Source: Sedimentisphaerales bacterium (GTDB lineage Bacteria; Planctomycetota; Phycisphaerae; Sedimentisphaerales; SM23-30). From it: DNA of 11,784 nt. Under the pieces are notes generated by a model, which had not been told where the DNA came from, did no database searches, and saw only the letters and a list, made by a program, of their open reading frames with translations. Where the stretch lies: assembly GCA_030640865.1 (NCBI GenBank), contig DAOWIP010000103.1:1-11784 (forward strand), in the 5' to 3' direction. This document shows, one piece after another, positions 1 through 6,037 of the stretch; position 1 is the first letter of the stretch, and each line of letters starts with the position of its first letter. Made by a program: the position numbers and the translations under genes.

Positions 1-104
1 GTCACAATGTTAGGTGCTTGAAAACGCGCATAAAAAACAAGAAAATGATAGGTTGTATTACGGATGTAACGGATTAAGACGGATAAGAAAAACGAAAGAA
101 AATG

Positions 105-177
105 AACCACGAAATACACGAACGACACGAAAAAAAGATAATTGTATTCTTTAGTGTATTTGGTGTGGTTCGTGGTT
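105..177. repeat. Dispersed inverted repeat of the CCACGAA/ACACGAA type
   Basis: The left arm starts AACCACGAA (105-113) and continues with ACACGAA-like units to about 130. The right arm ends TTCGTGGTT (169-177) and is a degenerate reverse complement of the left arm from about 151. The outer 9 bases pair perfectly. Similar CCACGAA/ACACGAA motifs are scattered between genes in many environmental bacteria, so I read this as a non-coding dispersed repeat rather than an operator. Around it (1-104 and 178-264) I see no gene, tRNA or convincing promoter. A short open stretch just before 265 could be a gene remnant but has no start. Confidence 0.5.
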
Positions 178-264
178 AGCAAACGCCTATTTTATTGAAA
201 TTGCCGACGCGATCGATCCCAAATGGCGGGCACGGCCCGGGCTGCTATGGACTCATAGAATTCT

Positions 265-831
265 ATGGATAAAGCTTACTTCCAATTTATTGAGACACTG
301 AACAAGCTTAGGAAGCTGGCCCGTAATCAACCGTTGAATGTGTTGGTTTGGGGAGCGGGAGATACGGGCAAAGACGCTGGATTATATCAAGCCAGGTGTG
401 ATGTTCGCAAGGCACTTGAAGAACGTAAGCACAGTACTTACTTCTCAGAAGAACTATGTGAGCATGAGACAAGTTTGAACGATCCATTAAAGGATGAGAC
501 TTTACAGGCGCATATTGCAGATGCAATTGTTCTTGTGTACGGAAGTCGGGGAACTCAAACTGAAATGGATAAAATTCTTTCGGGGGATCAAACGCTTATT
601 GCTAAAACGATAATGGTCATTGAAGAAAAAACGTTATCTGGTGCCTTGGCTTCAGTATCGAGGATAAATTGGGAAAATGATATCATGCCAAGGGCAATGA
701 AGGTTATTCGTTACGAACAGTTGCCTTTGAAGTCAGAAAAGTTAAAAGAGATATGTAATCCACTGGAAGATATGCGACAGAAGAAATATGTGGAGGACCA
801 ACTTGTTGGTGGACGCTATGAAAATAAATAA
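265..831 (+). CDS. Small Rossmann-like protein, nucleoside 2-deoxyribosyltransferase/TIR-like (putative)
   Basis: This 188-residue soluble protein has no signal peptide or membrane segment. After a helical N-terminus (1-22) comes a strand, NVLVWG (25-30), then a helix, then FSEE (60-63), then ADAIVLVYGSRGTQTE (85-100). Strand-helix, an SEE acidic patch, then 'AD-hydrophobic strand-S-x-GT-x-x-E' is the order seen in nucleoside 2-deoxyribosyltransferases, which cleave nucleoside N-glycosidic bonds, and in related TIR/SLOG-like folds. E100 would match the catalytic glutamate. This is motif resemblance only; the substrate is unknown and could be a nucleotide or NAD. The ATG at 265 lacks a clear Shine-Dalgarno sequence, but the frame is closed upstream by a stop. 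The gene overlaps the next one by 14 bases, so the two are probably co-translated. It looks AT-richer than genes further right. In the pair it would be the natural effector. I am sure it is a gene and unsure of its function. Confidence 0.7.
   Translation: MDKAYFQFIETLNKLRKLARNQPLNVLVWGAGDTGKDAGLYQARCDVRKALEERKHSTYFSEELCEHETSLNDPLKDETLQAHIADAIVLVYGSRGTQTEMDKILSGDQTLIAKTIMVIEEKTLSGALASVSRINWENDIMPRAMKVIRYEQLPLKSEKLKEICNPLEDMRQKKYVEDQLVGGRYENK
808..813 (+). promoter_or_regulatory. Ribosome binding site deciding the start of the large gene
   Basis: GGTGGA ends 4 bases before the ATG at 818. The frame also has an ATG at 788, but that one is preceded only by weak AGAAG-type sequence and would add ten residues lying entirely inside the upstream gene. 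I therefore prefer 818. The site is inside the end of the upstream gene, consistent with translational coupling. Confidence 0.45.
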
Positions 832-3800
832 AGAACAGAATGAGCAGGATATTTTCTTGACGCTTATAAATAATCCGAAGTTGTCATACTGGTTTGCCAC
901 GTTGTTAGTTCAACAGCAAACGGAAAGTCCAGACGATAAAGATGCTGTGGAGGCTATGTGCCAATTAGGTTATGTGCGTAAGATTAACGATAAGTGGGTA
1001 ATAGAAGAGAAGGGCAGAAAAATCGCGAGAATGTTGCAATCTAGTGTGGCGAAACAACGAGTAGAGATAAAAAAGAGTAAAGAGACAACTATCCCTGAAA
1101 GCGTTGAAGCAAAAAGGGGAATTGTCAGGCGTGTGTTAGAAACGGAAAAACCTTCTTTCTACGAGAATGAAGATAAGGTTGATAAACTTAAGGAAATACG
1201 TTCGCCGACAAAAGACGATTGCGACAAGCTTTTGGAGATTATTAAAGGAGATGCGGAGCTTACGGACCGCTTCTACGGGGAAAACGAAAACGAACAATGG
1301 ATGAGTTATTTAATTGAAACAGGAGAGTTCGCAGAATTGCCTCCTGTTGAGAAGGATGGGGAAAGTACAATTTATTATAGGTGGCCGCAGGGGGAGTATC
1401 TGGTAGCGGTGGCGGGGAAGGCTCCAGAGCAGGTATTGGGGATTATCGAAGACATCGACACAGACAATATTCGGGTGATGCGGGATTGTTTGCGAGCGTT
1501 GGAGACGATGCCCGCGGAGACGGCAGTTAAAGGGATGGGATTAGTTCGACGGTTTCTGGACAAGAAGATATTTCAGGACGACTGGTTTTATTTGGGAGAG
1601 CCGGCGGCGAATCTGATGGCGAGTCTAACGCAGGAGAGATATATAGATGAGGCGTTTGAGATCGCTGAAAAGTTGCTGGCGGTAAAAATCAAAGAGAGTA
1701 AGTATTTTGCGAGCTGGCATGATCTGCAAGGACGATTTGATGACTATTGTTATGGGGAGTTGGTATTCAAGTATTTTCGGGTACTATGGGAAAAAGAGGG
1801 GCAGGCGTTACGCGCGGGTCGGTTGCTGATTGAACTTTTAAGTGCGCAGATCGAAGCTGACAGGAAGATTAGAGCAAAAGAACCAGTACCACCTGCATTA
1901 AAAGCGAAGATGAAAGAAATTTTCAGCGAGAATGAAAAAGAGAAGAAAGATAAGGAGGATTACGATCTAACATCCCACTCATATATAACAATACCTTCAC
2001 TGGCAAAGCTGGGGAACGGGGGAGATATTGCCGAGGTGCTGGTGGCGGGAATCGGCCAAATCGGACGATACCTGATGGAGAAGGATGAAACGCAGGCAAG
2101 GGAGTATATTGGTTTACTGGAGGAAAAAGACAAGAGTATCTTCAGGCGGATAAAATTACATGTGTTGAGATATGCTAAAGGGCAAGAATGTAAACAAGAC
2201 ATTGAAAAAATCCTTATAGAAAAACAATACTGTGAAGATGACAGAATACGAGCAGAATTTAACGTATTATTGAGTGACAAGTGGGAAATAATATCTGACT
2301 CAAGTCGTCAGAGTTATATAACGTGGGCAGAAGGGCACGGACTTGATGATGTTGATGAGTTCAAAAAGTGGTTCTTTGAGGCGTGGAAGCGCGAGGCGAC
2401 GGACGATGATATAGAAGCGGACAACCATTACCTGAAAGCACAGGCGTTATATTGCGTAAGTGATAAGGACGAGGTACGAGAAATATACCAAGAGCACCTC
2501 CGCAAGAGCAAGCGGAACGAGGCTGATGTTCGGCCCAGGCCCAGGGTTAGGGAAGTGGAGGTATGGGCACCCGGGTCGCCGGAATACAGCCCGCTTAGTT
2601 TGGAGGCGATGCAGGAAAAAACGGCTACGGAGGTAGTTGAGTACATTCTGGACTACGATCGCCAGCATCCGGACAAGAGCGATGACGAGGAGGACATCCG
2701 GGAGCGAATAGATACGAAAGAGGCATTAGCGAATGTATTTAAGCAGGATGTAGGCCTTCGAGCAAGTGAATATATCGAGGTGGAAAAAGATTTAATCATA
2801 GGGATCAGCCGGCGATTTATCCGTAATTACTTATACGGCCTGGACGAAGCGTTAAACAGCCAAAAACTGAAAGGTCCGAACTGGGATAAGATTCTGGCAG
2901 TCCTGAGCACATTGGTCCGGACAAAAGGTTTGACAGAAGAATACCGGTCGATCAGTGAGGTGGTAATACGGGTTCTTGAGCGGGGCTTCAAGGTGGAAAC
3001 ATGCAAGTTACCGGTCGAGCCAAAGGCAATGAAAATCATCTGGGAGATACTAACGCAGCTTTTGGATTATTTAGAGGAGGGTGACGTTGAAGAAGGTGGG
3101 GATGCGCTAACGGGATGCATAAACTGCCCGCCGGGTCTGGCATTTGAAAATATCGTACGGTTCGGGATATATTATAAAAACGGAGACGAAAAGCTATTCA
3201 ATAAAGAATATGCGGGAAAAATCAGGGAAACGATGAGTCATGTTATCAATGATATCCCGTTACTGAAAGTAAAATGTGTTTTTGGTGTCTTTTTCAACAA
3301 TTTGTGTTGGCTTGCCGAAGAGTGGGTGAAAACAAATTTAGATCAAATTTTCCCCAAAGACAATCAACGGGAGTGGGATGGAATATGGGAGTCTTTTGTG
3401 AAATGGAGCCAGCCTTCAAAATTGGGGTTTCAGATTTCTCAATGTAAGTATGCGCATGCGGTTGATTCAATCGAGGGCCAGATGGTCTATCAGGACAAAA
3501 AAGATTATAACAAACGACTGATGGAGCATGTGATGCTGGCGTACTGGCAGGGGTGGACAGGACTGGAAGAGGACGGGTTAGTAAAAAACTTGCTGGCAAA
3601 GATGGATGACCGAATGAGGGCCTGGGCATGTCACTGGCTGGCGACGGGATTTGAGCATTTGAAGGATCGAGAAAGAGATGAATGGCAAACAGGAGTGGAA
3701 AAACGTTTGCTTAAATATTGGAATTGGAGATATGAGGCAATGGAAGCGAGTCCGGCTGAACATCAAGAGGAAGCCAGAGAATTTACCTGCTGGGTAAAAG

Positions 3801-4186
3801 ATACCCCGTTTGACGCAGAGACGGCATTGGAGATTACCGAAAAGGCAATGAAAACGGCAGGTGGAGTCGCAAAGCGAATGAGGGATGTAGGGGATTATGT
3901 GGAGGGTTTGCGTTCCATAGCCACTGGCAGGGAATTAAGGGTTATGCGTTTATTACAGAAGGCTATCAAAGATCAGGATGTGGAGCCGTGGGCATGGAGC
4001 TATGAAAGAGTGAAAAACCCGCTGGTAGCTTTGATGGATCAAATTGTTGAATTGGGAGATAATTCGGATACTCAGGAGATTCGACAAATCGCCATTGGAA
4101 TAGCAGATTCACTGGGCAGATTGGGACATGAATATCTTCGGCAACATTATGATATGTTGACACAAAATGAAAACCGCGTGGGTTAA
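818..4186 (+). CDS. Large winged-helix plus alpha-helical-repeat protein resembling a STAND C-terminal region without the NTPase
   Basis: This is a 1122-residue cytoplasmic protein from the ATG at 818. Residues about 1-70 look like a winged helix: short helices, an LGYVRK strand, a turn, then KWVIEEKGRKIA. A charged linker (about 75-110) follows. The rest is mostly helical, HEAT/ARM-like, rich in Trp, Glu and Lys, with no transmembrane segment. Characteristic blocks are YYRWPQGEYLVAVA, SPEYSPLSLEAMQ, FENIVRFGIYY, FGVFFNNLCWLAEEWV and MRAWACHWLATGF. From memory, blocks of this kind occur in this order in the C-terminal sensor part of large bacterial STAND-type proteins. There the winged helix normally follows a P-loop NTPase, and here no Walker A or B motif is present. 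It probably recognises a ligand or partner and controls the upstream Rossmann protein; this is inference. The stop codon lies inside a palindromic repeat. Alternative reading: a structural scaffold, or a decayed STAND protein, although the frame is intact throughout. Confidence 0.8.
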   Translation: MKINKEQNEQDIFLTLINNPKLSYWFATLLVQQQTESPDDKDAVEAMCQLGYVRKINDKWVIEEKGRKIARMLQSSVAKQRVEIKKSKETTIPESVEAKRGIVRRVLETEKPSFYENEDKVDKLKEIRSPTKDDCDKLLEIIKGDAELTDRFYGENENEQWMSYLIETGEFAELPPVEKDGESTIYYRWPQGEYLVAVAGKAPEQVLGIIEDIDTDNIRVMRDCLRALETMPAETAVKGMGLVRRFLDKKIFQDDWFYLGEPAANLMASLTQERYIDEAFEIAEKLLAVKIKESKYFASWHDLQGRFDDYCYGELVFKYFRVLWEKEGQALRAGRLLIELLSAQIEADRKIRAKEPVPPALKAKMKEIFSENEKEKKDKEDYDLTSHSYITIPSLAKLGNGGDIAEVLVAGIGQIGRYLMEKDETQAREYIGLLEEKDKSIFRRIKLHVLRYAKGQECKQDIEKILIEKQYCEDDRIRAEFNVLLSDKWEIISDSSRQSYITWAEGHGLDDVDEFKKWFFEAWKREATDDDIEADNHYLKAQALYCVSDKDEVREIYQEHLRKSKRNEADVRPRPRVREVEVWAPGSPEYSPLSLEAMQEKTATEVVEYILDYDRQHPDKSDDEEDIRERIDTKEALANVFKQDVGLRASEYIEVEKDLIIGISRRFIRNYLYGLDEALNSQKLKGPNWDKILAVLSTLVRTKGLTEEYRSISEVVIRVLERGFKVETCKLPVEPKAMKIIWEILTQLLDYLEEGDVEEGGDALTGCINCPPGLAFENIVRFGIYYKNGDEKLFNKEYAGKIRETMSHVINDIPLLKVKCVFGVFFNNLCWLAEEWVKTNLDQIFPKDNQREWDGIWESFVKWSQPSKLGFQISQCKYAHAVDSIEGQMVYQDKKDYNKRLMEHVMLAYWQGWTGLEEDGLVKNLLAKMDDRMRAWACHWLATGFEHLKDRERDEWQTGVEKRLLKYWNWRYEAMEASPAEHQEEAREFTCWVKDTPFDAETALEITEKAMKTAGGVAKRMRDVGDYVEGLRSIATGRELRVMRLLQKAIKDQDVEPWAWSYERVKNPLVALMDQIVELGDNSDTQEIRQIAIGIADSLGRLGHEYLRQHYDMLTQNENRVG

Positions 4187-4199
4187 GAACCCACCCTAC
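4178..4199. repeat. REP-like palindrome 1 with CCTAC tail
   Basis: GTGGGTT (4178-4184) pairs with AACCCAC (4188-4194) around a three-base loop and is followed by CCTAC. GTGGGTT...AACCCACC with a CCTAC flank is a common extragenic palindrome in many bacteria. The element overlaps the end of the large gene and supplies its TAA (4184-4186). Confidence 0.7.
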
Positions 4200-4253
4200 A
4201 AGATCAATAACGAATAATAGAAAGTCGCCATCGCTGTGAACAGTGAAAAAAAT

Positions 4254-4275
4254 GGTGCGATACATCGCACCCTAC
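4254..4275. repeat. REP-like palindrome 2 with CTAC tail
   Basis: GGTGCGAT (4254-4261) and ATCGCACC (4264-4271) are perfect 8-base arms around AC, followed by CTAC. The stem differs from palindrome 1 but the size and the ACCCTAC tail are shared, so both probably belong to one family of extragenic palindromes. There is no T-run, so it is not an obvious terminator. Confidence 0.65.
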
Positions 4276-4283
4276 TGCTATGC

Positions 4284-4339
4284 TATACGCGCCGCGTATG
4301 GGAATTCCCGCGATCGAAACCGTAACATATTATCGTAAG
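4284..4339. repeat. 56-base direct repeat, copy 1 (downstream of the recombinase)
   Basis: This stretch matches 5662-5717 at 50 of 56 positions by direct comparison, in the same orientation. It contains a TATACGC/GCGTAT half-palindrome, GGAATTCC, and the block CGAAACCGTAACAT. The two copies lie on either side of the tyrosine recombinase gene. It is either a dispersed intergenic repeat that happens to sit there or a boundary/recombination site connected with that gene. Confidence 0.75.
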
Positions 4340-4408
4340 ACTACTTACCCGCGTACTAACGGGAAAATTCAATCAGGAGCACTATACATTTTCATTTGGA
4401 ATGCGTAT

Positions 4409-4436
4409 AAAAAAAACCCCGCTTAACACAGCGGGG
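4409..4436 (-). terminator. Rho-independent terminator of the recombinase gene
   Basis: Read on the minus strand, CCCCGCT pairs with AGCGGGG (plus-strand arms 4417-4423 and 4430-4436) around a six-base loop, followed by eight T (4409-4416). It starts about 38 bases after the stop codon of the minus-strand recombinase gene, in the right orientation to end its transcript. Confidence 0.9.
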
Positions 4437-4474
4437 TCTGATTAAATACTTCGCGGGTTAACTTATAACTCCGG

Positions 4475-5545
4475 TTAATAGCCAAACGGTTTTGCCGGAA
4501 GCGGTAAAGGCGTCCGCTCAGTCGCAATGCTTTGCGTATTTTCAAACCCGATACGCGGGTGAGAATTATCATATTCTTTTTTCATTCTGTCGGTTGTTAA
4601 ATGCGTATATATCTGGGTTGTGCTCAATGACTGATGGCCGAGCAGTTCCTGAACGACTCGGAGATCGGCGCCGTTGTTGAGCATGTGAGTAGCGAAACTG
4701 TGCCGTAAAGTATGAGGGCTGATCTTTGGGTCGAGTCCGGCCATAAGGAGGTATTTATCGAGTTTACGGCGGACCGATCGGGTGCTGAGCCTTTGGCCGT
4801 GCTTGTTGATGAACATGGCCTGCTGATCAAAGGTTTCCTTGCGGCGGTCCGCGTCGCGGAAGGTAAGGTAACGCTGGATCGCCTGCAAAGCCGAGGAACC
4901 AATAGGCGAAAGACGTTCCTTTTTGCCTTTGCCGCGTACGTGCAGGATTTCGCCGAGAAAGTCAACATCACTTAAATTAAGTCCCACCAATTCACTCACC
5001 CGCAGTCCACTACTGTAAAGTGTCTCGATGATGGCGCGGTCACGGGCACCGAGCATAGTATTAGTATCAGGACAATCGAGCAATTTTGTTATCTGCTCCA
5101 TATCAAGACAACGCGGCAGACGTTTTTCCTGCTTTGGCGTACGGATCGATGTAACCGGACTACTGCTGATACGGCCGCGGCGGACCAGGAACTTATAAAA
5201 ACTACGGAGCGTGGCCAGTTTTCTTGCTATGGTGGCTTTGGAATAATTTTGTTCGTTCAGAAAAGTCAGGTAACCCCGAATCACCGTAACGTCAGACTGA
5301 ATCATCCTGGTATTAGTATCGACGGCCACGGCGGTGGCGATAATTCCGCCAGACTGATTTTCAGGCGTTAATGATTCACCGGCATCGGTTTTCCCAAACC
5401 CCGCTTCGGGCGAAGACTCCTGTCGTGACATATATTCGCCGAACTGAATTAAGTCGGCACTGTAACATTTGACGGTATGCACCGAAAAATGCCTCTCATA
5501 ATTGAGGTATTCCAGAAACTCTCGAATTATCGGATACTCTTGCAT
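4475..5545 (-). CDS. Tyrosine site-specific recombinase, XerC/XerD type
   Basis: This 356-residue protein cuts and rejoins DNA through a phosphotyrosine intermediate. The usual cellular role of the family is resolving chromosome dimers at dif with FtsK. Residues 1-120 form the SAM-like core-binding domain, including EFLEYLNYERHFSVHTVKCY (9-28). The catalytic set is complete: R182 (SSGLRVSEL), K206 (VRGKGKKER), H278 and R281 (SPHTLRH), H304 (LLGHQSL) and Y313 (IYTHL). Their spacing equals that of E. coli XerD. I chose the ATG at 5545 because GGGAAGG (5553-5559) lies seven bases before it; a longer TTG reading to 5605 lacks such a site and adds atypical residues. The protein exceeds the usual roughly 300 residues because of a low-complexity insertion at about 41-80 and a tail after Y313. 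It could be the chromosomal Xer protein or a mobile-element relative. The flanking direct repeats keep the second possibility open. XerC and XerD cannot be told apart here, so I give no symbol. Confidence 0.93.
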   Translation of the reverse strand: MQEYPIIREFLEYLNYERHFSVHTVKCYSADLIQFGEYMSRQESSPEAGFGKTDAGESLTPENQSGGIIATAVAVDTNTRMIQSDVTVIRGYLTFLNEQNYSKATIARKLATLRSFYKFLVRRGRISSSPVTSIRTPKQEKRLPRCLDMEQITKLLDCPDTNTMLGARDRAIIETLYSSGLRVSELVGLNLSDVDFLGEILHVRGKGKKERLSPIGSSALQAIQRYLTFRDADRRKETFDQQAMFINKHGQRLSTRSVRRKLDKYLLMAGLDPKISPHTLRHSFATHMLNNGADLRVVQELLGHQSLSTTQIYTHLTTDRMKKEYDNSHPRIGFENTQSIATERTPLPLPAKPFGY

Positions 5546-5635
5546 TGTCAAGCCTTCCCTCGGCGAATGTGAACATCCCGACCATACGGGACAATTATTA
5601 CGCAATTCATTGTTGTCGTCCGTGCTCCACTATGA

Positions 5636-5659
5636 CTGCCTGAGGGGTCGGTCAGGCAG
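5636..5659. repeat. Perfect hairpin upstream of the recombinase gene
   Basis: CTGCCTGA (5636-5643) and TCAGGCAG (5652-5659) are perfect 8-base arms around an 8-base loop. It lies 91 bases upstream of the chosen recombinase start and directly next to direct repeat copy 2. It could be a dispersed palindrome, a protein binding site or a structured leader. No T-run follows on either strand. Confidence 0.6.
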
Positions 5660-5661
5660 AA

Positions 5662-5717
5662 TATACGCATCGCGTATAGGAATTCCCGCGAGCGAAACCG
5701 TAACATTTTGTCGTAAG
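5662..5717. repeat. 56-base direct repeat, copy 2 (upstream of the recombinase)
   Basis: This is the partner of 4284-4339, with 50 of 56 identical bases and differences scattered at six positions. It lies between the 87-residue gene and the recombinase gene, where the recombinase promoter would be expected. The repeat ends at the start of a hairpin arm (5717-5724) that copy 1 lacks in this form. Confidence 0.75.
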
Positions 5718-5724
5718 TTACGGT
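5697..5724. terminator. Hairpin after the 87-residue gene, possible terminator
   Basis: ACCGTAAC (5697-5704) and GTTACGGT (5717-5724) are perfect 8-base arms around 12 bases. The hairpin lies immediately past the stop of the minus-strand gene ending at 5729. The T-run (ATTTTT) is on the plus-strand side, so on the minus strand the tail is poor and termination there is uncertain. It overlaps direct repeat copy 2. Confidence 0.4.
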
Positions 5725-5728
5725 ATTT

Positions 5729-5992
5729 TTATATATCGGTTCCGGGGATCACGGAGCCGGTTTGCAGCGAATGACCCTGAGGACAAAGCAGTTGGTCGGC
5801 TTCCTCGACGAGCTGCTTGCTCAACTGGAAACTCAACACCGCGGCGTCGAACCAATCGAAATTATTGTCCCGATCGTTGGCCATTTCCACAAAAGAATCC
5901 AGCAACTCCTCTTCGCGGCCCGATTCATACCGAAACAGGAATTTTTCCCGCTCTTTCAGCAGTGAAAGTTTTTTTATATGTGTTTGCGACAT
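5729..5992 (-). CDS. Hypothetical 87-residue charged protein
   Basis: I do not recognise this protein. From the ATG at 5992 it is 87 residues, strongly charged and probably all-helical: KLSLLKEREKFLFRYESGREEELLDSF, then WFDAAVLSFQLSKQLVEEADQLL, then a short tail. There is no signal peptide or membrane helix. The frame can be read back to a TTG at 6037 that overlaps the stop of the upstream lipoprotein gene, giving 102 residues. I prefer 5992 because the added residues look unlike the rest and a promoter-like sequence occupies that stretch. It may be transcribed with the lipoprotein gene 41 bases upstream. Even spacing of hydrophobic residues and an intact frame support a real gene. Confidence 0.6.
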   Translation of the reverse strand: MSQTHIKKLSLLKEREKFLFRYESGREEELLDSFVEMANDRDNNFDWFDAAVLSFQLSKQLVEEADQLLCPQGHSLQTGSVIPGTDI

Positions 5993-6009
5993 TATTTTTC
6001 TCGTAACAT

Positions 6010-6037
6010 TTTTTATCGTGAGCACTATAGTTGTCAA
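6010..6037 (-). promoter_or_regulatory. Possible sigma-70-like promoter for the 87-residue gene
   Basis: On the minus strand a perfect TTGACA (6037-6032) is followed after 16 bases by TAAAAA (6015-6010). The -10 box is poor. The -35 box overlaps the stop codon of the lipoprotein gene. Transcription would begin only about ten bases before the ATG at 5992. Confidence 0.3.

Noticed and set aside
352..375. P-loop-like GAGDTGKD in the first small protein
   Set aside because: It has the GxxxxGK shape but Asp instead of Ser/Thr follows the Lys, there is no Walker B partner, and at 188 residues with an SEE and GT-x-x-E pattern the protein fits a nucleoside-type Rossmann fold better than an NTPase.
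788..817. Upstream ATG at 788 as start of the large gene
   Set aside because: It adds ten residues within the upstream gene and has a weaker ribosome binding site than the ATG at 818.
3294..3629. Minus-strand open frame of 111 codons inside the large gene
   Set aside because: It is Pro/Ser/His-rich, typical of the reverse of a Glu/Trp/Gly-rich coding strand, and the plus-strand protein in this stretch matches helical-repeat blocks.
5546..5605. Longer recombinase reading from a TTG at 5605
   Set aside because: It has no Shine-Dalgarno sequence, its added residues do not fit the family, and the ATG at 5545 has GGGAAGG at ideal spacing.
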